Part shown: positions 36,929 to 50,121 of the stretch, in pieces
Layout of the letters: each line of letters opens with the position of its first letter
Position numbering within the stretch: position 1 is the first letter of the stretch
From: Synaphobranchus kaupii
Lineage: Eukaryota; Chordata; Actinopteri; Anguilliformes; Synaphobranchidae
Assembly (NCBI GenBank): GCA_029718625.1
Contig: CM056381.1
Location: forward strand, 587,768 to 651,767
Length of the DNA stretch: 64,000 bases
Direction of reading: 5' to 3'
Program-made: the position numbers and the translations under genes
Notes under the pieces: model-generated
Seen by the model: the letters and a program-made list of their open reading frames with translations, nothing else
Told to the model about the DNA's origin: nothing
Databases searched by the model: none

Positions 36929-39900
36929 GTAAGTCTCGCAACTCTTTCGTGTTCTTAATTATGTAACAATTGAATTACCTTGCTTTACGGTAGAAGATAT
37001 TGTCTAACACAGTTATGTTGAACATTTTAATTTCAATATGTAAGTTAAGTTTACTGCAGTCGGCCAGCTAGCGAACGCTAAGCTCTTGCTACAAGAGGCT
37101 GACTAGGTTAGTTCGAGTCGAGATACTTTAGTTATTTTTCTAACGCATCTTCAGTGAATATGGTTTAAATTATGTCCGGGTTTAAATCTAGATAACGATA
37201 AACTTAACCCCTAAGTTGTTTATACAATTCATTGAAATATTTAAGCAAAAGCATTACTGGCTAACTATATAATCAGTTAACGTACAGTAGTTATATTCAA
37301 AATAGTTTCTGGTTGGGTTGCTAACGTTAAATCAGAGCATTTCCTCTTATACTAAATACTAACAAAGCAGGTACGAGTTGGCTAGTAAATCACCATATCC
37401 ACTCAGTTAGCTAACATAGCTAGCTAACGAGTGTCTGCGCTTAGTCATCCGTAATGCACAACACAAGGTAAATAGTAGCTAAACTACCTAGATCGGTCGC
37501 CCCATTTTGAATGCATGCATGGATAAGGTCATTTTAACAAGGACAATGGAGGTGGCGATGTTTGTGTTTGGGCATTCCGTCAAGCTCATGCAAACGCGTT
37601 TAGTAAGGTTGTCAGTTTAGCCACACAACACCTTAGCAACACCAGAGATTCAACACCATGCACTCAACCGACAGCACGCTGCACGCCTACTTTTAAATAT
37701 TACTGCGTTCAAAACTTTGTTTTGCTTGTTCTGACTCTACACGTCCAAACAAGTACAGGGTCGCGATGATGAATTTGTTGCGTAGCGAGATAGATTTTTT
37801 CTTTCTGATTCATGTCTGTTCAAAATGGTTGTATTGTGAAAGTTTGCAGGTAGTAATAATAATATTTATTTATATAGCACCTTCATACATGACATGCAGC
37901 TCAAAGTGCTTCACATTATAACAGATCGAATTAAAAAACAAGTAGGCCTACTTGCATTAATTCGTTTTGTGGAGATGACCAATTCTAGCTTGTGCAGATT
38001 AGTTCTTCTCGTTTCTGCTACAAGAGAGAGCTACACTTTCAAATCAAATTAAAAAAATATTCCAGTACAGTAGGACTGTTCATTTACAAATGAAGAATAA
38101 AAGCTTATTCTAACAAATTAAATGTGCAATTTGTACTGTCTAGGTACATTATTTCACAGGATAATTTGATGAATTGTGGCAATTAAGACCATAGTAACTT
38201 GTTTTCATAGTTTGTACATAAAAAATACTTGGTTATTTGGACATTTGTATGACCAGTAATTTTAGAGTATTAGTCCAGCAGTTGGGCTATTATTTTGTTT
38301 TACAGTTGGTTTGTGTCTCAGGTAACAAGCACATGCCAACAATTTGTGATTAAAATATTCTAAAGTCGATGCATCTAAATTCATCGTACTGATATCTGGT
38401 CCATATGTTATTTTAATAAATTTCAGAAATAAGTGCTAGACTACGCCATTAGTTGTTTGAGGGACCAGTTACATAATTTTTAACAACATATTTTTCCTCT
38501 CAATTTGAATCAATGATTGTTCCTCTCAAGAATGTGATTTTGAAGTTCCTTTCAGTTCACTCCCATTGTAAACTTTGTTTAATCTAATTTCACATGAAGG
38601 CATGCCAGGCTGTTCCAATTTCAGTTACTCAACTACAAACATATGAAACTATTTCAGTTTCCAGAATTACAGAATATATTATTGGGTTATAGAATATAGA
38701 GCTTCTGGAGATCCCTTACTTCTGGTTGGGACCCATGTTTACAGATCTTTATCATTTTATTCAATGCCAAGGTCAAATATGCTTTTCGTGCATATGTGTT
38801 TTGCAATCGTATTTGGTTCTCAGAATACCTGCCTAGAATTACTGCAGTGCTGTGTACCCCTGTTATTTAATGGCATATTTTTTTTTGTTTTTCTTTGCTG
38901 TGCCAAGTTTGTAATTTCATTCATGTGCAGATGGGTGTTTTCTTATTGTACGAACAAAGTATTTTTCCTTTTTTAGAATGCACATTTCAAGCAAGTGCAC
39001 GAGTCCACCACAATCTCGAATTTCCAGTTGAAAGCTTCATGTTATGTATGCACCTGAGGTCAAAAGAGGTTATACCAGTTGGCTAGCTTTTTTGCAATGC
39101 AACGTCTGTGTATTTTACATTAACTGTGCTGCTGCAGAAAAATGTAGTTTTTTTTGTGCACACTCGGATCATCCCGTTTAAATGAACAAAGGAACGTAAA
39201 AGGTATTCTTTCCCCAGCGCCTGACGTGTTGTGCGGCGGGGCCGTACAGGGTAGCGCGGCTGTAGCTCCGCTGTCCCGGGCCCGCGTTAGAGCGGGGCCG
39301 CGCGAGCAACGGGTTTCCGCAGCTCATAGCAGGGCGCTCTGCCGGGCTGCTTCAGCCGTCGGAGAGCTGACCTACATTCTCCTCTCCCTGGAAAAAAAAA
39401 AGCTAGTGCTGCAGACTGTGAGAATGTGTGGGGGCAGGGAGAGGGAGCGAGCCTGCCTGCAAGAGCCGACGAAAACGCGCCCGCGCGCTCACGGAGCTCG
39501 GGCCGAGCTGGGGGCTTAGAACCCCTCGTTCCATTTCTTATCAGGACAAGCCAAAAGAGCGAACGGACGCAAAATCCCCCCCAGGCGCGAGAGTTTTGGG
39601 TGTTTTTCCGAGTGCGTTATGCCTCAAATCTTTTTTTATAGACTCGTTTTTTTTTGCGGGAGGTTTTAACCGTAGCGTGTTTTTTAACAGTCACCTCGAG
39701 AGTAATTTCGAGCAGGTTGAAAAAGTGTTTACGTCTTGCAGGAAAGTTCAATAGTGCACACGGTCACACTGCAACAGTCTTGGCCCAGAAGTACAGCAGT
39801 TTTCTGCGGCCCTTCCAAAGGCTCATGTAGCCTATTTGTGTTAAGAGAGCTTGTTGGCAAACTGGGTGTTAAGCGTTTAGAGGTAGGGAGGATTTAAAAT

Positions 39901-42800
39901 TAAAGCTTTGCTTTGGTTGCTCTTGGGGGACATAGGGGAAATTTCAAGATTTTGTTTATTGATGATTACCAAGTCATTTTTAATAACAGGGTTTTTAATA
40001 TATTTAAAAAAAAATCCTCTAGCATATCATTTAGACTTATAAGATGTCATATTATGCCTATACTTTATTTTTCAAAGTTAACAAGCATTTGTCAAATGTA
40101 GTTTAGACTCAAGTCTTGTTTGCAATTCTACATTATTTGTATTCAGTTTCCCTTTATATCAGTCACCTTCCTTTTACATTCTACTTTATGTTTAGTCTGC
40201 TGTAATTCAGCATTGCTTTAATGTCGGTTCGTCATTGAAGGGCTTTTTGATGATTACTTTATCGTTGTGATTGGTGGGTGAAGGCAGAACAGAGCCAGGG
40301 CCAGTTTATCTCATTGGAAATTGGCTGCTGCTTGTCAGTGACGAACGGAAAAAGCCAAGTTGGGAGGCAAAGTGTTGAAAATTGTAGTAGCGCTCCCAAT
40401 ACATTGGCTAGTCATTGGCTCCGATACCTGCACAGTGCACACCGTGAAGGCACACCGTGAAGGCCAACTGCTGCACAGCTGCCTGCATGGCTATAATCGC
40501 AGCGTTCGCGGACATTCGATTAAGGCGACGTGCGCGGCAAGGGCAATCCACGACACAGTCGTCTGCACAGCAATCACCACAGCCTCCACAGATTGGGTTA
40601 AGGCAATCCCAACAGGTTATCGCCATGAAAAGTGGTGTGTGAGGTGAGGGGAGGGGAGGGGGGGTGGAAGCACTGGGTGTTCGGCCATTTTCTGCTGTGG
40701 ATGGAGGTTGGGGGGTGGGGGGTGTTTTTTTTGGGGGGGGTTCCTCTGCCTTATTGAATGCATTAGACCCTGCAGCTCTCCACCAGCCTGCGAGTGCCTT
40801 CCCTCAGATCTTGAACTTCCTGAACTTCCGTATTCATAGGTGACGTCTCTCAGGCTGCGGGGCTTCACAAAAGATGTTTGGAGCTCCTACACGTTCCCCT
40901 GCGTCCGCGCGCTCCGTTTAACCCTCGCTCTGGAATGTCGCACATTTTGAAATCGCGAAAAAAAGAAGAAAAAAAGGGTACTTTTTACAGCCCAGGCATT
41001 CAACGGCTCAAATGTAGCTGGGACCGTTTCCGTCGCGTTTCACAACCTGTTGGAAATGTGGAAAATCCCAGGTTGTCGGAATCAGCTTAGCACATGTAAG
41101 CTTATTTGCTGATCAATGCATTCACGTACTATGTTGCTAAGAGAAAGTCACAAAATGGAAAAATAGGATCCTGTGCTGTGGGTCTTTTAAGCACAGTGCG
41201 ATAATTTAGTCGACATTATGTCGGTGTCAAGCTGGGTTATTGTAAGTCTCCTTTTAACATTAAATTAAGTTATGGAGTGACTAGGGAGTTGAAACTATAG
41301 AGTATTCAAGCCATTTCTAAATTCAGTTAAGTTCTTGTACTGAATAGCATTCTACAAGCATTGGTTCAGTTCACTACTCTAACTTAGATGGCTGTACTTC
41401 TGATGAAATACAGCTATCAGGGAATATAAATTTTTGTTCTATGTGCATAAAAACAAACTTAATGACAAAATTGGTTTTGGCTTTGGGATTGCTTCCATGT
41501 ACACATGTGTATAAAACATGTATAAAACATAAATCTGATATTGGCACAGAAAACCTTGATTGGTGCACCCCTATAAAATAGCCTAGTTTAATTTAGAGTT
41601 GTGTCAATGCTAGATTTCCAGGTAATGGGGAATATGCGTACCGATGTACAAGGTCATTGTAATACCAGTTTGCAAAAGCAATGTTCTGGTGAGAGTTGAG
41701 GGAGATGTCACTACTTGACAATGTAGAAATAAAAGTCTTCATAGAGTAACAAAATCAAAGTGTAGGCTCCTTTTAGGATGGTTTGGTAATCTTACTCTTT
41801 TTAGTGAATAGAGATGTTACATCATTCAACGCATTAAAGTGAAAACATTTAGCCACTGTTTCTGTTTCACTCACTTTTGGGAGGTCAACATGAGGTCTTA
41901 AATGGAAGGCTTAAAGGGAATGAAGTGTTGAGTCAGTAATTTTGTTTTGGATGACTAATCTCAAGCTGAGGTTCTACTCAAACATCCAGAGGAGGATTCA
42001 AAAACAGTAGGTGCAATATTCACTTGCAAAAATAACAAACACTTTATTAATTACATGTATAAAAACTTTTTGCATTGCATTTTGAGGAAGGCCAGCGAGA
42101 CCAAAATATTAATACATGTTTAAAGTTTATTTTAATCCCATCATATATGTTGCAATTCAACTTTTTGTTATGCTTTAAATTCTTCAGAAACAGTTAATAG
42201 TCAGCATGTGTATTTAAAAGCAAGGAAACGGTTTCACAGCAAAAAGAAAAAAATACATTTGTACAATATCTCTGCGATATGTCTCACACTTATATTAGTG
42301 TGTGACATTCCCCTTTTCAGTGTATGATTTGCAACTGTAAAAATTATTTTTTTCTTTGCATGATACTGGCTGTCCTGAACTGTATATGCATATTATTTGT
42401 TAATGAAACTGTAATTTTGTAAATATTTTCATATATATTTTAGAAATGTTAGGTTAAATATAAACCAGTTCTTCTTGTCTGTGTCCAATTGGCCACATCC
42501 CTCATGCCAGACAGTATGCAGATAGTGATATGCCAGATTTGATATTCACACGAACGGTGTGTAGCCTAGCCTAGCCTGTGTGTACAGCGCAGCTGTGCAT
42601 TCTCAGCTTGAACTGTTTTTTTTTTTTTTTTTCTAATTTCTCCTTTCGGAATTCCCAATCGTATTTAAAAGCCTGTGTCATCATTGCAGCGTCCTCTGGA
42701 AATTTGGGAGGTTGGTACGCGTGTCCTTCAAGTGCGTGCTACGCAGTCATTATATTGGAGGAATACTGTCCCTGTGCGCCCCCCCCCCCCCCCCTCCCTG
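36929..42800. other. Long non-coding stretch, presumed first intron
   Basis: No recognised coding exon. A short stretch near 37855-37940 (TTTATTTATATAGCACCTTC, then CAGCTCAAAGTGCTTCAC) is a fragment of a dispersed fish repeat. A CpG-rich island at about 39200-39520 (GCGGCGGGGCCGTAC, CGGGGCCGCGCGAGC) could be an alternative promoter. Around 40450-40640 a patch of 186 open bases (MAIIAAFADIRLRRRARQGQ...) was seen but resembles no protein I know. Confidence 0.45.
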
Positions 42801-42804
42801 GGTG

Positions 42805-43170
42805 ATGCTCTGCACTAGGCTTTAGCCATTAGCACTGCGCTAGGCTGCCCTAATGCATTAACCTGATGTGCTACCCCAGGACCTCAGTCACCACTGGCAA
42901 GGCTTAGCCTGAGTGTGTGAATCACTGCACTAGGCTTTAGCCATTAGCACAGCGCTAGGCTGCCCTAATGCTTTAACCTGATGTGCTACCCCAGGTCCAC
43001 AGTCAACACTGGCACGGCTTAGCCTGAGTGTGTGTATCAGTGCTCTAGGCGCTAATGCGTTAACCTGATGTGCTACCCCAGGTCCACAGTCAACACTGGC
43101 ACGGCTTAGCCTGAGTGTGTTTATCAGTGCTCTAGGCGCTAATGCTTTAACCTGATGCGCCACCCCAGGA
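42805..43170. repeat. About 90-115-bp tandem repeat, four copies
   Basis: Units contain CTAATGCNTTAACCTGATGT, GCTACCCCAGG, CAGTCAACACTGGCACGG and CTTAGCCTGAGTGTGT. The first two units also carry TTTAGCCATTAGCAC and GCGCTAGGCTGCC. The last two have lost that part and are shorter. Confidence 0.9.
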
Positions 43171-43221
43171 CTGTCGGCGACATTTTCTGCGCGACGCGTA
43201 AGAACGGGCGCGCTTTTCGAG

Positions 43222-43322
43222 GTGCCGAGAGAAGGACAGAGAGAAGGACAGAGAGAAGGACAGAGAGAAGGACAGAGAGAAGGACAGAGAGAAGGACAGA
43301 GAGAAGGACAGAGAGAAGGACA
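43222..43322. repeat. 12-bp minisatellite (AGAGAGAAGGAC)n
   Basis: About eight to nine perfect copies of AGAGAGAAGGAC. Since 12 is a multiple of 3, it gives frame-stable polypeptide repeats in every frame on both strands; these are not genes. Confidence 0.95.
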
Positions 43323-43429
43323 GGTGGCGCGGCCCGTTCTGTGTTTTTTGTCGAAGGTTCACCTTGAACCAAACTTGTTAAGAAACCGCAAAAGGATTTC
43401 AAGTAAAGCTTGCGATCTTTAGTTATGAA

Positions 43430-44060
43430 AGCAGATCAGATGCTTTTCTGTGCGGATAATGGGGAAAGTGCGAGGAGGGAGCGGCTCATTAAAGCCGTCC
43501 TTTGAGGCGAGCGCATTGAGAGAGTTTGTGCGCGGTGTTGCGGCTGCCGGGATTGGATGAGGCCGTTGCTCTATAGACCACGCGGTACACAATGTCCCGA
43601 GAGCCAGGCTGAAGCTAGCGCTGCGCTGCTATGGAGGCCTAGATCGAGGGGCTGAGTCCGGTGACTCCTCCCGTCTTTTCCTCTGGCGCCTCTCGTTTGT
43701 TTTCAAACGCAGTCGTTTGGGCCTTTTTTTTTTTTAAGGTCCTTTAAATAGTGAATTTTTTTCTCAGCAAAAAAAAAACTAAACTCAGAGAAACTCTGAG
43801 GAGACGGCGTTACCGCGTGTCAGTCAGGGGCGTGACAGCGGCGGGATTATGGCGGGCGCACCGCCGCGCTTCCCCAGAGTGCCGGTAAGCGGCTGGCTGA
43901 GGTGGAAGGATGACACAGCAGGGTGGGGAGGGGAGGGGAGGGAGGTGGATCTTCAGCTACGCCCACACAAATGCCGTGGGTGGCGGCGGGGCCCCCTTCA
44001 GAACCCGCACCTGGAGCACAGCGCCATGGTCACGACCTCCGAGGGCCCGGATAAGCAACG
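43430..44060 (+). promoter_or_regulatory. CpG-rich block with a possible alternative first exon
   Basis: The block is GC-rich with many CpGs (GTGCGCGGTGTTGCGGCTGC). It contains ATGGCGGGCGCACCGCCG at 43849, which stays open for 12 codons to CCG|GTAAGC at 43884, a good donor in phase 0. This could be a coding first exon of a plus-strand transcript. Protein identity cannot be judged from 12 residues. Confidence 0.3.
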
Positions 44061-47000
44061 TCAAACGTCAAGAAAAAAAGGAGGATAAAAACTAGTGCAG
44101 ATTCTGCGGAAGAACCTACTGGTGGGGGAAAAAAATAAACAAACAAGCCGAACTGTTTGTTCAGTCCCCAATGTAACCTGAAATAGACCACAGCCCCACC
44201 AGTAGCCACACATCGGGTCTGCTCGTGCCAGCGTGTGAGCTGCCCTCCCCCGCTGTACCAAAAACCAGCTCGTAAATTGCAGTAAAACCAGCGGCGCGTG
44301 CTCATTTCTGTGTGGATCCGCAGAACTGAGACAGCGTTCCAACATTTAGCTTTACTGCGTCCAACGCCGTGTTATTGCAGGCCTAGATGAAGTCCGTGAA
44401 TCTTGGTCGCGAGCCATTCGTATTGTATTATGTAATGGACACTTCGCAGTCCAGCTCATTGCATTAGATTTAGTTTAGTTTGCCAATAGCTAATGCGGTT
44501 TTGGGTTTGCTCCACTATTTACAAGGTATGAATGAATTTTGACGGCGTTTTGTCACTTGAATTTTGTAACGCTTCATAAGTCTTGGATTTGCGTCTTTAC
44601 TGACGATTCGGTGACTCTTGCGTGGTCAAAAGGAATTTTTGAGGTGAAATTGTGGCCTCGCTCACTTGAAACTTGCAATTACCTTTCAGTGTAGTTATCC
44701 ATGTAACTGGCTTGCCTGCCGATCACCACATGTTTTACAATATTTGTTTTGTACGATTAATAATGGATTTTTTTTTGTATTTAGCAATTCTGTGATTTCA
44801 TTCAGTGTACCATACCATTTTGTGAGCCCAAGGGGTACCATACCGTTTTGTAAGGCTAAGGGGTAGTTAACTGACATTTAAAATGTTCCCTTTGGGGGAA
44901 AGATTATGGAAAACTATTCTTATATTATAATCTTATGTCGACAACTAAATGCTTGTGGCAGTCTACTTTACTGTACGTGTTAATTTAGTCCTTCACACCT
45001 CGACTGCTGTCAGAACTCGGCCTGTCCCCACACTCAACTTACCTGTGAAAGCAGCGCCACTTTGGCCTCTAAGTGTGGTCTTAAGAGCGGGTTTCTACCC
45101 TCCGTTTCCACTCGCAAGCCACACGAGTGGAAAATTGCCGGTGCCGTCGCAGTGAAATGGGTTTTGAGTCGCGTCCGTTCGCAGCGTGTCATATAGGAAG
45201 ACGGTCCCTGGCCCTGGAGTACTCGTGCTTCCACTTTCTACCCCACCAATCAAAACCCTTAATTACGTAAATGGATCACTTATTAGGGTCAGCGACTGGA
45301 GGGTGACCGTGGGCTCACTCGAGGGAGAGCTAGTAAACCAGCACGATCGTGTCAGCGCAGGAGCGCGGTATCGCTTACCCGGGTTAACAAACCCCAGCGC
45401 CAGCGTAACGCGTTTTGGCGCTAAAGAGGGCCGGGGTTCGACCCACCTCCGATAACGCGGGAGCTGTTTTTCCATATCGGCCTCTGCCCCCCGTTCGTTC
45501 GCTCATGTTACAACAACAAGATCCTCTGGGGTGGTTCCACCGCACTTCCTCCTCCTGACAGGAAGCCCCTTTGAAGTGGTCACAGTATTGACATGTAACG
45601 TGAAGCAGGAAACTCGAGCGATAGATTGTCACGAGATACCCCCTAGACATTCTCGGCCTTAAGAATATAGGCCCAACTTGGGCCCTGATGATCTAAACAA
45701 TACGACTAAGCCTGACATTCATTAGTTCTGCATTACGCGGAAGGACGTGCTTTCTGTCCAGATTGTTCTTTTTATTTTTATTTTTTTTATCCTCGTCTTG
45801 AAGAAAAGCGGCCTAATTGTTTTACGTTTGCTTGCTATGTTTGTTTATCTGTCCGCGCTGGCATCATTTGCGATCCATAATATGTAGTGGTCTTTGGAAA
45901 ACACCGGCTTGCAAGCAGTCGAGTGAACGCGCTCGCCCTTGAATCGGTTTCACTTTCTGCACAGCACTGTGTTTTGATGGAAGAAACCTGAATCGCATTG
46001 TCACTGCTTACAGAAGGCCCGTAGAGCCGGCCTACATATATTGACAGGTAAATTTGAATGACGGTCTTTAACAGCACATACAGCGTTTCTCTCTCTCCAT
46101 ACCCCGATGTATCCATCTGTTACGGAGGTGAGGAGGTCAGTCACTGTTACAGCGGAGTCCACTCCATAACAACTTTCTGATTTGACTATGTGTCCATTCC
46201 TGGCAAAGTAACATCATCGTTTTAGTCATTGCTTGTGTTTTTGTTATACGGCTCTAGCTGAACCAATAACATTCGCAGGCCAATCAATACTGTTGATCAT
46301 TAAATCGTTTTGGTGTTCTTCGTCTTGTATTTGAACATTTAGGCTATAGGCCTGTGTGTGCCAGTATGGTTGAGTACAGTTTGTCTCAATGGGATATTTG
46401 ATTTGTAGCGGGTCAATTGAAATTGACATAGACACTGGAAAGTTAACATGGAATTGACAAATTACCTGCAGGTAATAAATGGAAATTTCATCGCAATCTA
46501 TCAAGGAGTTGTACCCGCCGCCCCATACTACAACCGCTAGCTTGCTTCATGCTGCAACTGCTGTTCGCTACAGTGACAAATGTTGAAAAAATGCGAGCAG
46601 GGTTTTTTTTTTCCTGTGCTCAGTTATAATCTTCATTTTTATATGGAGATAGATGTGTAGCAGCACAGAATAAATTGGTATAGAAATATGTATAGTACTC
46701 AAAGAAGGCAAAATGTGTAATAAAACAAGGGTACCAAGCTGCCATTGAGTAAATCATTTTTAGTAAGCTTGGAGAGGCTGATCCAATCAAGAAATTGTAG
46801 GCAGAGTTGTTGTTTTGACAACTTGCATAACATTTTATCCATAACTGAAATAAGCAGATGTTGTGCAAGTAAAAAAAACATTATTTCTTAAATAAATATT
46901 AATCTCTGGCAGTAAAATTGTGTGAACTGTAGCACAGCAGGGGAAAAAAATGAACGGCAAAATAACAGAATGTATCAACGTAATCTCGGTAATTAAAAAA

Positions 47001-47210
47001 GATATATAAACGAATGGCTGAATTTGTATGCACTATATCTCCCGACTGGTGAACCACCCTGTACCGTCCTGCTACGTTTGCGCAGGTCAGTGGCGTAACA
47101 CAGTCAGGGGCTCACGCTTAATCAGACAGCGAAGCGGGATGGCAGATGCTTATTTGTTCCTTAATTAAGCGGCCCTCTGTCTGAGGGGGGATCTGCTGGG
47201 TTAACCCTTT
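44061..47210. other. Non-coding stretch, nothing recognised
   Basis: No exon, RNA gene or transposon ends were recognised. Short duplication GGGTACCATACCGTTTTGT / GTACCATACCATTTTGT near 44807-44850. Confidence 0.55.
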
Positions 47211-47214
47211 CCTC

Positions 47215-47268
47215 CCCTGTGTGTGTGTGTCTGTGTGTCTGTGTGTCTGTGTGTGTGTGTGTGTGTGT
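47215..47268. repeat. (TG)n microsatellite
   Basis: TG repeats interrupted by CTG and TC, ending at a unique G-rich stretch. Confidence 0.9.
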
Positions 47269-47929
47269 GGTTTGTAGGGCCAGGGCCACCCCGTTCCGCC
47301 CTCTCCCAGCGGAATGGTGCTGAGTGAAGGGGAGGAGACATTGCCGTAACCCCGCCCCCTCCGCAGCACAGAGGACAGCTTGCGCAGCCCCTCATGAGCG
47401 CCTCCCTGGAGCCCTAGATCAAGTGAGTCCCTCCTCCTCATCCTTCTCCTTCTCCTTCTGCCACAGGCCTCTAGAGCCCTGTCCTCTTCTGGTAACGCTG
47501 ACAAGAGCCGAGTCCTCATCTAGCAGAGCTCTGTGCTTCTCTGGTAACTGTGCTTACCCTGACAGATCTACAGTATTTCCTCTAGGTAACTCTGAGCTCT
47601 TCCTCATCTGGTAACTCTGGTTCCCCTGTTAGGTTTGCAGTTTGTCTTCCTGTATTAACTCTATCTGAGCCCCGTTCTTGTCTGGTAACTCTGGAAACCT
47701 TGAAGGTACAGCTTGCAACACTTACAAGCTCTGACACACAACTTGTGGGGAAAAAAAATAAAAACAGTCCTGATGAAACATTGTCTGTTTTACACAAAGA
47801 AGGTGTGTGTCTCAGTTTACCATGAGCTTTGCTTGAATTTTTCACAAAACCTTCTGCTCTGCACCTCAACTAATAGATTGTGTGTATAAATAGGATATGT
47901 GTCTAAACTTTTGAACTCTAACTGCTAAA

Positions 47930-48990
47930 CTGCTTCAGCTATGACCTCTGGTATCTCTGCTACACCTATGTCCTCTAGTAGCTAGTAACCCTACTAGAGC
48001 TATGTCCTCTGGTAACTAGTAACTAATACTGGAGCCATGTCCTCTGGTAACTGGTAACTCTACTAGTGCTATATCCTCCGCTAACTGGTACCTTTACTAG
48101 AGCTATGTCCTCTGGTAACTGGTAACTCTACTAGAGCTATGTCCTCTGGTAACTGGTAACTCTACTAGTGCTATATCCTCCGCTAACTGGTACCTTTACT
48201 AGAGCTATGTCCTCTGGTAACTGGTAACTCTACTAGAGCTATGTCCTCTGGTAACTCTACTAGAGCTATGTCCTCTGGTAACTGGTAACTCTACTGGAGC
48301 TATGTCCTCTGGTAACTGGTAACTCTACTGGAGCCATGTCCTCTGGTAACTGGTAACTCTACTAGAGCTATGTCCTCTGGTAACTAGTAACTCTACTAGA
48401 GCTATGGCCTCTGGTACCTGGTGACTACTAAAGCCGTGCCCTCTGGTAAGTTGTTAGCTAGTAACTCCACTAGAGATATGTTTTCTGGTAACTCTGCTAT
48501 AGCCGTGTCCTCTGATAACTAGTAACTCTGCCAGAGCTATGCCCTCTACTAACTACTAACTCTACTGGAGCCATGTTCGCTGGTAACTGGTAACTCTACT
48601 AGAGCCACATGCTCTGGTAACTAGTAACTACTAGAGCTATGGCCTCAGGTAACTAGTAACTCTACTAGAGCTATGGCCTCTGGTAACTGGTAACTCTACT
48701 AGAGCTACATCTTGTGGTAACTAGTAACTACTAGAGCTATGGCCTCTGGTAACTGGTAACTCTACTAGAGCTACATCTTGTGGTAACTAGTAACTACTAG
48801 AGCTATGGCCTCTGGTAACTGGTAACTCTACTAGAGCTACATCTTGTGGTAACTAGTAACTACTAGAGCTATGGCCTCAGGTAACTAGTAACTCTACTAG
48901 AGCTATGGCCTCAGGTAACTAGTAACTCTACTAGAGCTATGGCCTCTGGTAACTGGTAACTCTACTAGAGCTGTGTCCTCTGGTAACTTG
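47930..48990. repeat. About 1-kb minisatellite with unit near 32-36 bp
   Basis: Roughly 28-30 diverged copies of TACTAGAGCTATGTCCTC then TGGTAACTGGTAACTC. Variants include GCTATGGCCTC, GCTACATCTTG and TATATCCTCCG, some in higher-order blocks (for example the ACATCTTGTGGTAACTAGTA unit recurring near 48710, 48770 and 48840). A weaker precursor of the same theme (CTGGTAACTCTG) starts near 47490. Confidence 0.9.
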
Positions 48991-50048
48991 TGACTGTCAG
49001 TGCTCTATCCCCTTCTGCTAATGGTCAGACTGCAGGGCCGACGTCTTAAGCTACATCTGCGTTTCCACGGCTGCAGTCTGCTGCACTGCTTCAGTCGAAC
49101 AGCCAGTTACGCAACTGCCTCCATTCAGCCAGCAGTTGATTTACGAAAGCGCATTTAAGGTCCCTATATGTTGCGGTCATGTCTTATTTCATTTCTGTTG
49201 TGCAGTACGAGGCGAAGGCCCCTGTGATTGGTTTCATATGGTGGAGTTGCCGTGCTGCGGAAAAGGAGACGTGACATTTGTTTCAGTTTTGCAGATGAAA
49301 GGTTTCTTCATTCTTCCTCCTGGGGAGATTGACGTCCCTGAGCCCTATAGCAGGAAGAGATTAAAGAGTTTTTGTTTATTTATTTATTTATTTTTAAAAT
49401 GCATCTTCCAACTTTAATGGTCATTAACAGAGTGTGCACCAGAATTGTTACAAGTCGAAACAGGCACACAAAAAAGCACTTTTTATTCTTTATCCAACTC
49501 CGCTTAAAGATTAGCTGTGTTTCCGTAGTTAACAGCCTTTGCTGTTTCCATGGAAACTTGAAATCTGATCCTGCGTGGCCGGTATCTCTGCCTGATCATA
49601 AATCTTCTGTAATTCGCTGTGCTCAGAAACCTAAGGACCGTGATCAATTACAACGTTGCATTAACAGTATTCGTCCAACTTCGGTTTGAATTAATTCCGG
49701 GGACTCTATGGTGCAGTTGATTTCAGTATTTCAGCTTTAAAACGATACAATTCCAGAGTTCCTTTTTGCTGGTCGGGTCTTGAATATCCCAGGTGGAACT
49801 GTGAATAGCAGCAGAATACAGAGTGGGATAACCAGGCTCGTCCAATATGCTACAGGCTGCAGTTCCAGTTTGGTAGCCTAAAACCAGAATATACATTATG
49901 TTAAAGTGAGATGTCACTATCAAATATGTCTAATAAATATGAGCTTCTTGTTAGCAGTTTATTGTATGTTTCAAGCCTTTTCTGGTAAATAAATTGATGC
50001 CTCATCGTTTTAAAATTCACTTCTATGAGTAAAATTAAATTGAAAAAA

Positions 50049-50049
<1 letters not shown>

Positions 50050-50092
<43 letters not shown>

Positions 50093-50121
50093 TGCACGCA
50101 CACACACACACACACACACAC
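50050..50121. repeat. (CA)n microsatellite
   Basis: CA repeats interrupted once by TCACATGCACG. Confidence 0.95.

Noticed and set aside
40457..40642. Arg/Gln-rich 61-codon frame (MAIIAAFADIRLRRRARQ...)
   Set aside because: No family recognised and no splice or promoter context; probably chance or an unnamed repeat.
43139..43422. Overlapping frames with LLSV or ERRT repeats
   Set aside because: The 12-bp array has no stops in any frame; not a protein gene.
47367..47422. Candidate 56-base exon (CCGCAG acceptor, AA|GTGAGT donor)
   Set aside because: Splice sites are plausible but all frames give no recognisable protein and there is no partner exon; too weak to annotate.
47930..48990. Possible CRISPR-like repeat array
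   Set aside because: No constant repeat alternating with unique spacers, and the genome is eukaryotic; it is a diverged minisatellite.
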